A stretch of 64,000 bases of DNA from Streptomyces thermodiastaticus (GTDB lineage: Bacteria > Actinomycetota > Actinomycetes > Streptomycetales > Streptomycetaceae), in NCBI RefSeq assembly GCF_014656135.1, contig NZ_BNBV01000014.1, positions 1-64,000 of the forward strand, given 5' to 3'. Both the position numbers and the translations under genes were made by a program. This document shows positions 24,722-32,961 of the stretch, one piece after another; positions within the stretch are counted from its first letter, which is position 1, and each line of letters begins with the position of its first letter. Under the pieces are notes generated by a model. It did not search any database. It saw only the letters and a list, made by a program, of their open reading frames with translations, and was not told the DNA's origin.

Positions 24722-25863
24722 AGATCGCCCGTGTCGAAACCTTCCTGGTCCCGCCGCGCTGGCTGTTCTGCCGCGTGGAGACCGACGACGGCGTCGTCGG
24801 CTGGGGCGAGCCCGTCGTCGAGGGCCGCGCCGAAGTGGTCCGCGGCGCGGTGGACGTCCTGGCCGAACACCTCCTCGGGCAGGACCCGTTGCGCATCCAG
24901 GACCACTGGCAGGTGCTCACCAAGGGCGGCTTCTACCGCGGCGGCCCGGTCCTGTCCAGCGCCGTCGCCGGCCTCGACCAGGCCCTGTGGGACATCGCCG
25001 GCCAGGTCTACGGCGCACCGGTGCACGCCCTGCTCGGCGGGCCGGTGCGGGACCGGGTGCGGGTGTACTCCTGGGTCGGCGGCGACGAGCCGGGCCGGCT
25101 GCGCGAGCAGGTCACCGAGCAGGTCGAGGCGGGGTTCACGGCGGTGAAGATGAACGCCGCCGGTGCCACGTCGCCGATCGCCACCGCCGCCGAGACCGCC
25201 GCGGTGGTCGAGCGGGTGGCCGCGGTCCGCGAGGTGCTGGGCCCCGGACGCGACGTCGCCGTGGACTTCCACGGCCGTCTCGGCGCGGCCACCGCACGCA
25301 GAGTCCTGGCCGAGCTCGCCCCGCTGCACCCGCTGTTCGTGGAGGAGCCGGTGCTTCCCGAGCACGGTCACCTGCTGCCCGGGCTGGTCGCGGCCGGCCC
25401 GGTGCCGCTGGCCACCGGTGAACGGCTGTACGGGCGCGCCGAGTTCCTTCCGGTGCTCACCGCCGGTGTGGCCGTGGTCCAGCCCGATCTGTCGCACGCG
25501 GGCGGCATCTCCGAGGTGCACCGCATCGCCTCGCTCGCCGAGACCTACGGCGCCCTGCTGGCCCCGCACTGCCCGCTCGGCCCGATCTCGCTCGCGGCCA
25601 GCCTCCAGGTCGCGTTCGCCACCCCGAACTTCCTGATCCAGGAGCAGAGCCGCGGCATCCACTACAACAAGGACGCCGATCTGCTCTCCTACGTCGTCGA
25701 CCCCACGCCGTTCCGTTTCGTGGACGGTCACGCGGTGCGCGGCGACGCGCCCGGTCTCGGAATCACCGTCGACGAGAAGGCGGTGCGCGCCGCCGACCGC
25801 CGCGGGCACACCTGGCGCAACCCGGTGTGGCGGCACCCCGACGGTTCCTTCGCGGAGTGGTGA
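24718..25863 (+). CDS. dgoD: D-galactonate dehydratase, enolase superfamily
   Basis: 381 aa, the usual length. An N-terminal capping domain precedes a barrel with three metal ligands: Asp183 (in AVDFHGR, with His185 right after), Glu209 (in FVEEPV) and Glu235 (in TGERLYGR). The base His284 lies in APHCPLGP. This set and spacing is that of the galactonate dehydratase subgroup. It removes water from D-galactonate to give 2-keto-3-deoxy-galactonate. GTG 24718 overlaps the GntR stop by four bases. It is the strongest single marker that this operon uses an oxidative galactose route. Confidence 0.9.
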   Translation: MKIARVETFLVPPRWLFCRVETDDGVVGWGEPVVEGRAEVVRGAVDVLAEHLLGQDPLRIQDHWQVLTKGGFYRGGPVLSSAVAGLDQALWDIAGQVYGAPVHALLGGPVRDRVRVYSWVGGDEPGRLREQVTEQVEAGFTAVKMNAAGATSPIATAAETAAVVERVAAVREVLGPGRDVAVDFHGRLGAATARRVLAELAPLHPLFVEEPVLPEHGHLLPGLVAAGPVPLATGERLYGRAEFLPVLTAGVAVVQPDLSHAGGISEVHRIASLAETYGALLAPHCPLGPISLAASLQVAFATPNFLIQEQSRGIHYNKDADLLSYVVDPTPFRFVDGHAVRGDAPGLGITVDEKAVRAADRRGHTWRNPVWRHPDGSFAEW

Positions 25864-25867
25864 GCCG

Positions 25868-26701
25868 ATGCCGCTGCACATCGTCACCGACCCCGGTCAC
25901 GGCGGCCGCTGGATCTCGCTCCACACCGGTGCCAGGGAGTGGCTGTGGCATCGCGCGGCGCCCGAGCGCGCGCAGGTCGCGCCGGGCGACGCGTTCGTGG
26001 ACGCGGGCGGTCTGGAGGAGTGCCTGCCGACCGTGCGGGGCACACCGGACCACGGCGAGGTGTGGTCCCGCCGCTGGACACGCGACGGCGGTGCCGAACG
26101 GGTCCACGGCGACCGCTTCGTGCTCACCCGGATCCTGCGCACCACCGCGAGCGGCGCCGTCGCCGACTACACCCTGAACGCCGAGCCGGGCTACCGCTTC
26201 GTCTGGGCCGCCCACGCCCTGCTGGACCTGACCCCGCAGGCCACGCTGCACCTGCCGCACGGCGCCCGTACCCGGCTGTTCCCGGAGGCAGCCCCGCTGC
26301 TGGACCGGCCGTGGCCCGACGGCGCGCCCTGGGTCGAGGGTGCCTGGCCCGCACCGCTGGGCCTTCCGCTGGACCGGCTGGGTCCCGACGACGGGACGGC
26401 GGCCGGGGCCGTGGTGGACGCCGCCCGCTGCTGCGTTCACGACGGGCCGGACCGGCTGGGCCTGGAGCTGGAGGCGGACGGGCAGCCCGCGTCCGTCGCC
26501 CTGTGGCGCAACCTCGGGGGCTTCCCCGCCGACGCGCCCTACCGCAGCATCGGGGTCGAACCGATGCTCGGCCGGGTGTTCGACCTCGCCGACGCGGGTG
26601 CGGGAGACGCCGCGCGCGTACCGGCCTCGGGCGAGCTGCGCTGGAGGCTGACGCTGACCGACGGCTGCCGCTGCCCTGACGCCGCCGGGGCACGGCAGTG
26701 A
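25868..26701 (+). CDS. aldose 1-epimerase-like protein
   Basis: 277 aa of the galactose-mutarotase-like beta-sandwich fold, shorter than GalM. Family-type catalytic positions are a His in FVWAAHALLDL and a Glu near the C-terminus in SIGVEPMLGR. ATG 25868 is only four bases after the dehydratase stop. It could supply the beta-anomer of galactose to the dehydrogenase, since alpha-galactosidase releases the alpha-anomer. That role follows from context; the true substrate could be another aldose. Confidence 0.8.
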   Translation: MPLHIVTDPGHGGRWISLHTGAREWLWHRAAPERAQVAPGDAFVDAGGLEECLPTVRGTPDHGEVWSRRWTRDGGAERVHGDRFVLTRILRTTASGAVADYTLNAEPGYRFVWAAHALLDLTPQATLHLPHGARTRLFPEAAPLLDRPWPDGAPWVEGAWPAPLGLPLDRLGPDDGTAAGAVVDAARCCVHDGPDRLGLELEADGQPASVALWRNLGGFPADAPYRSIGVEPMLGRVFDLADAGAGDAARVPASGELRWRLTLTDGCRCPDAAGARQ

Positions 26702-26754
26702 CCGCGGGCGCCCCACCCCTGTCCGGCAACCGTTGAAGAAAGGACGACCACGTC

Positions 26755-27387
26755 GTGGATCTGCAGGCCGCCCTGGCCTCCCACCGCCTCCTCGCCATCG
26801 TGCGCGGCACCGACGCCGATGCCGCGCTGCGCACCGTGCTGACCCTGGCCGAGGAGGGCATCGACCTCATCGAGGTGTCCCTGACGGGCACGAACGCCCT
26901 GACCGTCATCGAGCGGGCGCGCGCCGAGCTGGGCCCGGGCCGGGCGCTGGGCGCGGGCACGGTGCTGACCGCCGAGGACGCCCGCGCCGCGCACCGGGCG
27001 GGCGCCGATTTCGCGGTCACTCCCGGTCTCGGTGAGGGGGTCACGGCCGCACGAGACCTGGGCATGCCCGTCCTCGCCGGGGTGCTGACACCCACCGAGA
27101 TCGTCACCGCCCGCACCCTCGGCGCCGCCGCGCTGAAGATCTTCCCGGCGGCGCAGGCCGGTGGCCCCGCCTGTCTGGGGGCGCTGCGCGGGCCGTTCCC
27201 GCACGAGGTGTTCGTGCCGGTGGGCGGTGTCGACGAGGCCGCCGCCCGGGAGTGGCTGGCCGCGGGGGCGGCCGCCGTGGGGGTCGGCTCGCCCCTGGTG
27301 GGAGACGCGGCCGACGGCGGCAGCCTCACCGCGCTGCGTGCCCGTGCCCGCGCCTTCCGCGCCGTGGCCGAGGAGGCCGGACGGTGA
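26755..27387 (+). CDS. dgoA: 2-keto-3-deoxy-6-phosphogalactonate (KDPG/KDPGal) aldolase
   Basis: 210 aa class I aldolase with Glu40 in LIEVSLTG, the Schiff-base Lys128 in ALKIFPA and the phosphate-binding FVPVGGV/VGVGSPL turns. It cleaves the phosphorylated keto-deoxy acid to pyruvate and glyceraldehyde 3-phosphate. Sequence alone does not separate galacto from gluco specificity; the adjacent galactonate dehydratase argues for KDPGal. GTG 26755 is preceded by AAAGGA about ten bases back. Its stop overlaps the lactonase GTG (GTGA). Confidence 0.88.
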   Translation: MDLQAALASHRLLAIVRGTDADAALRTVLTLAEEGIDLIEVSLTGTNALTVIERARAELGPGRALGAGTVLTAEDARAAHRAGADFAVTPGLGEGVTAARDLGMPVLAGVLTPTEIVTARTLGAAALKIFPAAQAGGPACLGALRGPFPHEVFVPVGGVDEAAAREWLAAGAAAVGVGSPLVGDAADGGSLTALRARARAFRAVAEEAGR

Positions 27388-28277
27388 CCGCCGGGCCGCG
27401 TCCCGTACACCCCGACCGGCTGGAGCTCGGCGAGGGCATCCGCTGGACCGGGGGCGGGCTGGTCCTGGTCGACATCCTCGCCGGGCGTCTGCTGTCGGCG
27501 CCGGACGATCCCGCCGCCCCGTTGCGGACGCTGGCCGAACTGCCCGTGCCGCTGGGCGCGGTGGCCCCGGTCGCCGGCCGTCCGGGCAGCTGGATCGCCG
27601 CCGCGGGCACCGGCGTCTGCCTGCTCCATCCGGACGGCACCGTCCACTGGCCGGCCCGGCCCGAGGCGGACGCCCCGGTCGCGATGCGCATGAACGACGC
27701 GACCGCCGACCCGGCCGGGCGTTTCTGGGCGGGCAGCATGGGCCACGACGCCGACGAGGGCGCCGGTTCGCTGTACCGGGTCGGCCACGACGGGACGGTG
27801 ACGCGGGTGCTGGACGGGATCACCGTGCCCAACGGGCCCGCGTTCACCGCCGACGGACGTCTGATGTACCTCGCGGACAGCGCGCGGGGCGTGGTGCGGC
27901 GCTACCCGGTCGATCCGGCCACGGGCCGGCTGGGCGCGCCGGAGATCTTCCTCACCGTGCCCGAGGGCAGCCCGGACGGCATGGCGGTCGACGCGGAAGG
28001 CGCCGTGTGGATCGCCGTGTGGGGCACCGGAACGGTGCGCCGCTACCGTGCCGACGGCACGCTCGACCGTGCGCTGCGGCTGCCCGCGCGCCAGCCGGCC
28101 GGGGTGTGCCTGCGGGACGACGTCCTGTACGTCACCACCGCCCGGGTGGGCCTGGCCTCGCCGGGCCCGTACGACGGCGCGGTGTTCCGCGTCCCGGTGG
28201 AGGTGCCCGGCACACCGGCCGCGTCGTACCGGCCCGGCGGCCCGGTGCCGTCTCCGGCCGGAAGGGAGCGGGCATGA
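27384..28277 (+). CDS. SMP-30/gluconolactonase-family sugar lactonase
   Basis: 297 aa six-bladed propeller of the SMP-30 family. The expected metal ligands are visible in order: a Glu in LELGEGIRW, Asn in MRMNDATADPAGRFW, Asn in VPNGPAFT and Asp in SPDGMAVD. It should open the galactono-lactone made by the SDR enzyme to galactonate. GTG 27384 overlaps the aldolase stop and its own TGA overlaps the kinase ATG (ATGA), so three enzymes are translationally chained. Confidence 0.88.
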   Translation: MTAGPRPVHPDRLELGEGIRWTGGGLVLVDILAGRLLSAPDDPAAPLRTLAELPVPLGAVAPVAGRPGSWIAAAGTGVCLLHPDGTVHWPARPEADAPVAMRMNDATADPAGRFWAGSMGHDADEGAGSLYRVGHDGTVTRVLDGITVPNGPAFTADGRLMYLADSARGVVRRYPVDPATGRLGAPEIFLTVPEGSPDGMAVDAEGAVWIAVWGTGTVRRYRADGTLDRALRLPARQPAGVCLRDDVLYVTTARVGLASPGPYDGAVFRVPVEVPGTPAASYRPGGPVPSPAGRERA

Positions 28278-29257
28278 GGGGCGGCTGGACACCGGCGGGC
28301 CGTGTGGTGTGCGTCGGCGAGACGATGGCGGCGCTGGCCCCCGACCCGCCGGGCCGGCTGGAGGACGCCGAGGGGCTGCGGTTGTCGGTGGCCGGCGCGG
28401 AGTCCAACGTCGCCATGTATCTGGCCGGCCACGGCATCGACGTGGCCTGGGTGTCGGCGCTGGGCGACGACCCGCTGGGCCGCCGGGTGCGTGCCGCCGT
28501 CGCGGCCGCCGGGGTGGACGTCTCCGCCGTCCGCTGCGACCCCGGCCGCCCCACGGGTGTGCTGGTGAAGGACCCCGGCCCGGACGGCACCCGGGTGCAC
28601 TACTACCGGCGTGGTTCGGCGGCGAGCGCCCTCGGTCCTCGGCTGCTGGAGCAGGAGCCGGTGCGTTCGGCCGGGCTGCTGCATCTGACCGGGGTCACCC
28701 CGGCGCTGTCCCCGTCCTGCCGGGAGCTGGTCGCCCGTGCCCTGGACGTGCCGGCGGGCGGGCGCCGCCACGCGGTCAGCTTCGACGTCAACCATCGTGC
28801 CGCGCTGTGGCCGGAGGGCGAAGCGGCGACGGTGCTGCGGGAGCTGGCCGGCCGGGCCGACATCGTCTTCGTCGGCCTCGACGAGGCGCAGGCGCTGTGG
28901 GGCGAGGACCTGACGACGGCCGGGATACGCCGTCTGCTGCCCCGTCCGCGCATTCTCGTGGTCAAGGACGGGGCGCGGGCTGCGAGCGCCGTCACCGAGG
29001 ACGGCATCTGCACGGTGCCCGCCCTGCGCACGACGGTGGTGGAACCGGTGGGGGCCGGTGACGCGTTCGCCGCCGGGTTTCTCGCCGGTCTGCTGCGGGG
29101 CCTCGGCCTGCGGCGGGCGCTGCGGCTGGGCCACTGCACGGCGGTGTCCGCGCTGCGGGTGACCGGGGACCACGGTCCCCTGCCCGAACCGGCTGAGCTG
29201 GAACACCTGGTGAACCTTCCGGACGAGGAGTGGGCCACGGCATCCGTCCGGGAGTGA
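28274..29257 (+). CDS. PfkB-family 2-keto-3-deoxy-sugar acid kinase
   Basis: 327 aa ribokinase-fold sugar kinase. The sugar-binding N-terminal region has GAESNVAMYLAGHG and the ATP/catalytic motif is VGAGDAFAAGF with Asp263 as base. It is of the KdgK type, phosphorylating 2-keto-3-deoxy-gluconate or -galactonate at C6; E. coli DgoK is from a different fold, so I do not use that name. Last gene of the operon, ending 70 bases before a hairpin shared with the convergent GH36 gene. Confidence 0.87.
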   Translation: MRGGWTPAGRVVCVGETMAALAPDPPGRLEDAEGLRLSVAGAESNVAMYLAGHGIDVAWVSALGDDPLGRRVRAAVAAAGVDVSAVRCDPGRPTGVLVKDPGPDGTRVHYYRRGSAASALGPRLLEQEPVRSAGLLHLTGVTPALSPSCRELVARALDVPAGGRRHAVSFDVNHRAALWPEGEAATVLRELAGRADIVFVGLDEAQALWGEDLTTAGIRRLLPRPRILVVKDGARAASAVTEDGICTVPALRTTVVEPVGAGDAFAAGFLAGLLRGLGLRRALRLGHCTAVSALRVTGDHGPLPEPAELEHLVNLPDEEWATASVRE

Positions 29258-29327
29258 CGCCCGGGCGCTTCCGCCCGACCCCTCGGACGGGCCCACACCT
29301 CGGGGCGCACACCTACCGGCGCACACT

Positions 29328-29362
29328 CGCCCCGCACCGGGACGCGCACCGGGTGCGGGGCG
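29328..29362. terminator. hairpin between convergent kinase and GH36 genes
   Basis: CGCCCCGCACC (29328-29338) pairs with GGTGCGGGGCG (29352-29362), an 11-bp stem with a 13-base loop. It lies 70 bases after the kinase stop and 12 bases beyond the GH36 stop, so it may end both transcripts. Confidence 0.65.
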
Positions 29363-29374
29363 ACGGCGGGCCCG

Positions 29375-31498
29375 TCAGTCGGCCCGGACCAGGTGCACCG
29401 CGGTGCTCGCCCAGTCCCCGGGTTCCAGGTCGGGCAGGTATCCGTACCCGGCGAGCACGGTGGCGTGGTGCACCTGGCCGGTCCGGGTGTCGCGGTAGCG
29501 GGCGCCGGGTGTGAGGCCGCGCAGCCGCACCGGAGGCTGCGGCACCCCGTGGCGGGGGCCGCGCCGCCAGGCCAGCACCAGGGTCTCGGAGCCGTCCGGG
29601 GCGGTGTACTGCACCACGGTCGGCTGCTCGCCGTGCGGTCCGGACAGGCGGTACAGGTCACCGTGCTGGACGAGGTGGCGCACCTGCTTGTACGCGGCCA
29701 CCAGCTCGGCGGCTTCGGCGAGTTCCTCCTCCGGCCAGCGGGTCAGGTCGCCGCCGATGCCGAGCAGCCCGGACATCGCGGTGTGGAAACGGAACCGCAG
29801 CGGCACGGTGCGCGCGGTGAGCTGGTTGGGCACGTCCGTCACCCAGGCCGACATCACCCGTGCCGGGAACACCTGGCCGAAGCCGTGCTGGATGACCAGC
29901 CGGTCGACGGCGTCGGTGTTGTCCGACACCCACGCCTGGTCGGTGCGGCGCAGGATGCCGAGGTCGATGCGTCCGCCGCCGCCGCCGCACGTCTCCACCC
30001 GCAGGCCGGGATGGTCATCGCGCAGCCGGTCCAGGACGCCGTACAGGTTGGTCACGTACCGCGTCCACAGCCGGTCGTGGCCGTCGGCCGTGCCGGGCCA
30101 GCCGGCTTCGCTGAGGGAGCGGTTCATGTCCCACTTGAGGAAGTCGATCCCGTTGTCGGCGACCGTGCGGGTCAGCCAGCCGTACGCCCAGTCGGCCACG
30201 TCGTCGCGGGCGAAGTTCAGCACGAGCTGGTTGCGCAGTTCGCTGCGGGTGCGGCCGGGAATGTGCAGCACCCAGTCCGGGTGGGCGCGGTAGAGGTCGC
30301 TGTCGGGGTTGACCATCTCGGGTTCCACCCACAGGCCGAAGCGCATGCCGAGCCGGTGCACGGTGTCCGCGAGGGGTTCGAGTCCGTCCGGGAAGCGGTC
30401 GGGGGACGGGGTCCAGTCGCCGAGGCCGGCCCGGTCGTCGCGCCGGGCGCCGAACCAGCCGTCGTCGACGACGTACAGTTCGACGCCGAGCGCGGCGGCC
30501 CGCTCGGCGAGGGCCTTCTGGCCGGTCTCGTCGACGTCGAAGCCGGTGGCTTCCCAGGAGTTGTAGAGCACGGGTGCCGTCTCGTCCGCGTGCGGCAGGA
30601 CGTGGTCGCGGACGTAGCGGTGCCAGGCGCGGCTGGCCGCGCCGAACCCCTGGTCCGTGAACAGCCCGGCGAACACGGGGGTGGTGTGCTCCTCGCCGGG
30701 TGCGAGCGGCACGACGGTGCCCTCGTGGCCGGTGCCTCCGGTGAATCCGGCCCGGCCGCCGGGGGTGCGCTGCACGGTGATGCGCCAGCTGCCGCTCCAG
30801 GCCAGGGCCGCGCTCCACACCCGGCCGTGCTCCTCGTCCGCCTCTCCGTCGTCCAGCATCACCCACGGGGAGGCATGGTGGCTGGTGATGCCGCGCCGGC
30901 TGGTGAGCACGGTCTCGCCGTGCGGCAGCGGGTCGCGGCGCAGCTGGTTCTCGGCGGACCACTGGCCGGTGACATGGCTGAGCCGGTAGCCGGGCAGGGG
31001 CGGCAGCGACCAGGCGGCCGAGTCGGCCCGTAGCAGGGACAGCGGCCGGTCCCCGGCGTTGCGCAGCACCGTGTGGCGTTCGATGACGTCGGTGTCGTCA
31101 CGGACGGTGTAGTGCAGGGCGACGTGCAGGGGGTGGAGGCGGTCGCGGAACAACAGGACCAGGACGGCCACGCCGGGCGCGGGCTGAAGGAGCCGGTGTC
31201 CGGTGTGCTGCCATTCGAAGGCGCGGGAGCCGTCGGGATACCGGACCTGCAGTGAAGGCGGCCCGTAGCGGGTGCCGCCGTCTACCGGGAGTTCCTCGCC
31301 CACCTCGGGCCGGCCCTCGAAGCTGCTGGCGACGGGCGGCTGAGGGGCCGCCAGCTCCTCCGCTTCCCGCAGGGTCAGCCGTGGGCCCCACGCGAGGTGG
31401 CAGGGTGCGCCCGTGTCGTCGACGCGCAGGGCGTACGACGTGCGGGGGGTGCTCAGCAGCCAGACCCCGGTGTCGGGGGCACGGGAGATCATCGGCAT
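29375..31498 (-). CDS. second cytoplasmic GH36 alpha-galactosidase
   Basis: 707 aa and no signal peptide. It shares the GH36 order of motifs with the cluster A enzyme: YNSWEATGFDVDE, VVDDGWFGARRDD, nucleophile Asp in FLKWDMNRSL, CGGGGGRID and SDNTDAVDR. It is closer to the common bacterial AgaA/MelA-type sequence (GGDLTRWPEEEL) than the 21006 gene is. The start ATG 31498 has GAGG five bases ahead. It is monocistronic and divergent from the ROK gene, so the ROK protein could control it. The pair probably differs in chain length or linkage preference. Confidence 0.93.
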   Translation of the reverse strand: MPMISRAPDTGVWLLSTPRTSYALRVDDTGAPCHLAWGPRLTLREAEELAAPQPPVASSFEGRPEVGEELPVDGGTRYGPPSLQVRYPDGSRAFEWQHTGHRLLQPAPGVAVLVLLFRDRLHPLHVALHYTVRDDTDVIERHTVLRNAGDRPLSLLRADSAAWSLPPLPGYRLSHVTGQWSAENQLRRDPLPHGETVLTSRRGITSHHASPWVMLDDGEADEEHGRVWSAALAWSGSWRITVQRTPGGRAGFTGGTGHEGTVVPLAPGEEHTTPVFAGLFTDQGFGAASRAWHRYVRDHVLPHADETAPVLYNSWEATGFDVDETGQKALAERAAALGVELYVVDDGWFGARRDDRAGLGDWTPSPDRFPDGLEPLADTVHRLGMRFGLWVEPEMVNPDSDLYRAHPDWVLHIPGRTRSELRNQLVLNFARDDVADWAYGWLTRTVADNGIDFLKWDMNRSLSEAGWPGTADGHDRLWTRYVTNLYGVLDRLRDDHPGLRVETCGGGGGRIDLGILRRTDQAWVSDNTDAVDRLVIQHGFGQVFPARVMSAWVTDVPNQLTARTVPLRFRFHTAMSGLLGIGGDLTRWPEEELAEAAELVAAYKQVRHLVQHGDLYRLSGPHGEQPTVVQYTAPDGSETLVLAWRRGPRHGVPQPPVRLRGLTPGARYRDTRTGQVHHATVLAGYGYLPDLEPGDWASTAVHLVRAD

Positions 31499-31575
31499 CG
31501 GGCCTCACGTTCGCGGGTCGGGGGAGGGCGGCACACGGGCACGCGCCGCCAAGCCAAACCTGACCTTCGATCACA

Positions 31576-31581
31576 TGTCAA
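31576..31581 (-). promoter_or_regulatory. -35 element of the second GH36 gene
   Basis: TTGACA on the minus strand (TGTCAA at 31576-31581) is followed after 17-18 bases by TTTGGC/TTGGCT and then the GH36 start at 31498. The -10 match is weak, but the -35 is exact and AT content rises locally. Confidence 0.5.
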
Positions 31582-31656
31582 CACCCGTGCCCGGACTTTG
31601 ATTTGCACAGTGACATGCGTCCACAGCGAATCTTCAAAAAGGTCGTGCTTCTTTCA

Positions 31657-31685
31657 TTGACAGCGGAAAATAACCGCCTTAGGTT
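31657..31685 (+). promoter_or_regulatory. promoter of the ROK gene, giving a leaderless mRNA
   Basis: TTGACA (31657-31662), exactly 17 bases, then TAGGTT (31680-31685). The ATG of the ROK gene begins eight bases after the -10, which is where transcription itself should start, and there is no Shine-Dalgarno. Upstream, CTTTGATTTGCACAG and CTTTCATTGACAG look like two related sites, possibly for the ROK protein. Confidence 0.72.
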
Positions 31686-31692
31686 CCCGGCC

Positions 31693-32868
31693 ATGTCCTC
31701 GCCTTCCTCCGCCGAGACCTTTCCGGTCAGCACACCGGCCGCCGCGCAGATCTTCACCACGCTCCTGTCCCAAGGTCCCCTGACGCGGCTGGAGGTGGGC
31801 CGGCGGGCCGGGCTGTCCGCGGCGGCCGTCACCAAGGCGGTCCGTCCGCTGATCGAGGCGGGTTATCTGGTGGAGGACACGGACGAGGACGCGCGTCCGG
31901 CGCCGGGCAGGCCGGCGAGCCTGGTCCGTGTCGACGGCGGCCGTGCGCTGTTCATCGGGCTGAAGGTGACCGGCGAGGAGATCATCGGCGTGCTGACCGA
32001 CCTGTGCTGCCGGATCCTGCTCGCCCGGCATCTGCCGCTGCCCGCTCCCCATCCCGAGGCCGTACTGGCCGCGGCCGGCGACCTGGTGCAGGAACTGCTC
32101 ACCGAGGCGGACGGTTTCGGGGTGCGGGTCGCGGGTCTCGGCATCGCCGTCTCCGGTGACGTGGACCGGTCCGAGGGCGTCGTGCGGTACTCGCCGTTCC
32201 TGGACTGGCGCGAGGTGCCGCTCGGCGAACTCGCCGCGACGACCACCGGGTTGCCGGTGACCGTGGACAACGACGTGCGCGCCCTCACCGTCGCCGAGCA
32301 GTGGTTCGGCGCGGGTGTGGGCCTGTCCGACTTCGCCGTGGTGACGGTGGGCGCGGGCATCGGCTGCGGTCTGGTCGTGCACGGCCGGGTGGTGGCCGGC
32401 GCGCACGGTGTGGCCGGTGAGATCGGGCATGTCACCGTCGACCCGGCCGGTCCCCCGTGTCACTGCGGCAACCGCGGCTGTGTCGAGGCGATCGCCGGGG
32501 ACGCGGCCATCGTGCAGCGGGTCCGGGAGGCCACCGGGCTGGAGGTCACCGACGCCGCCCATGCCGCGGCCCTGGCCCATCAGGGTGTGGCCGCGGCCCG
32601 GGAGGCGTACGCGCGGGCCGGCGAGGCCATCGGGCGGGGCATCGCCACCGTGGCCAACCTGCTCGGACCCGAACGTGTGATCATCTCCGGCGAGGGGCTG
32701 GCCGCCTACGACCTGTTCGCCGAGCAGATCCGCGAGGCCTTCGCCGAGGCCGCCTTCGGCTCCGCCGCCCAGTGCGACGTCCAGACCCGCCCGCTGCCGT
32801 TCGAGGAGTGGGCCCGCGGGGCGGCGGCCACCGCCATCCAGTCGTTCACCGGCTCGCACCCGCGGTAG
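31693..32868 (+). CDS. ROK-family transcriptional regulator
   Basis: 391 aa. The N-terminal winged HTH (about 12-75, GPLTRLEVGRRAGLSAAAVTK through the recognition helix) joins a ROK sugar-kinase-like domain with VDNDVRA, GAGIGCGLV and the zinc-binding CHCGNRGCVEA (Cys256 onward). Repressor-type ROK proteins bind sugars or sugar phosphates. It is placed between the GH36 gene (divergent) and the second importer operon (same strand, 93 bases downstream), so it probably regulates both. The start at 31693 is chosen because the promoter ends just before it. Confidence 0.9.
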   Translation: MSSPSSAETFPVSTPAAAQIFTTLLSQGPLTRLEVGRRAGLSAAAVTKAVRPLIEAGYLVEDTDEDARPAPGRPASLVRVDGGRALFIGLKVTGEEIIGVLTDLCCRILLARHLPLPAPHPEAVLAAAGDLVQELLTEADGFGVRVAGLGIAVSGDVDRSEGVVRYSPFLDWREVPLGELAATTTGLPVTVDNDVRALTVAEQWFGAGVGLSDFAVVTVGAGIGCGLVVHGRVVAGAHGVAGEIGHVTVDPAGPPCHCGNRGCVEAIAGDAAIVQRVREATGLEVTDAAHAAALAHQGVAAAREAYARAGEAIGRGIATVANLLGPERVIISGEGLAAYDLFAEQIREAFAEAAFGSAAQCDVQTRPLPFEEWARGAAATAIQSFTGSHPR

Positions 32869-32961
32869 CCGGCCGGTCCGCCTCCAGCCGCAGCCCCGGC
32901 GGCATCACCCAGTTCTCCCCCACCACCCCTGAAACCCGATCCACACGCACGAGGAGCAACC

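Noticed and set aside
31693..32868. ROK gene as a glucokinase or other sugar kinase
   Set aside because: An N-terminal winged HTH is fused to the ROK domain and its placement between divergent operons is that of a regulator.
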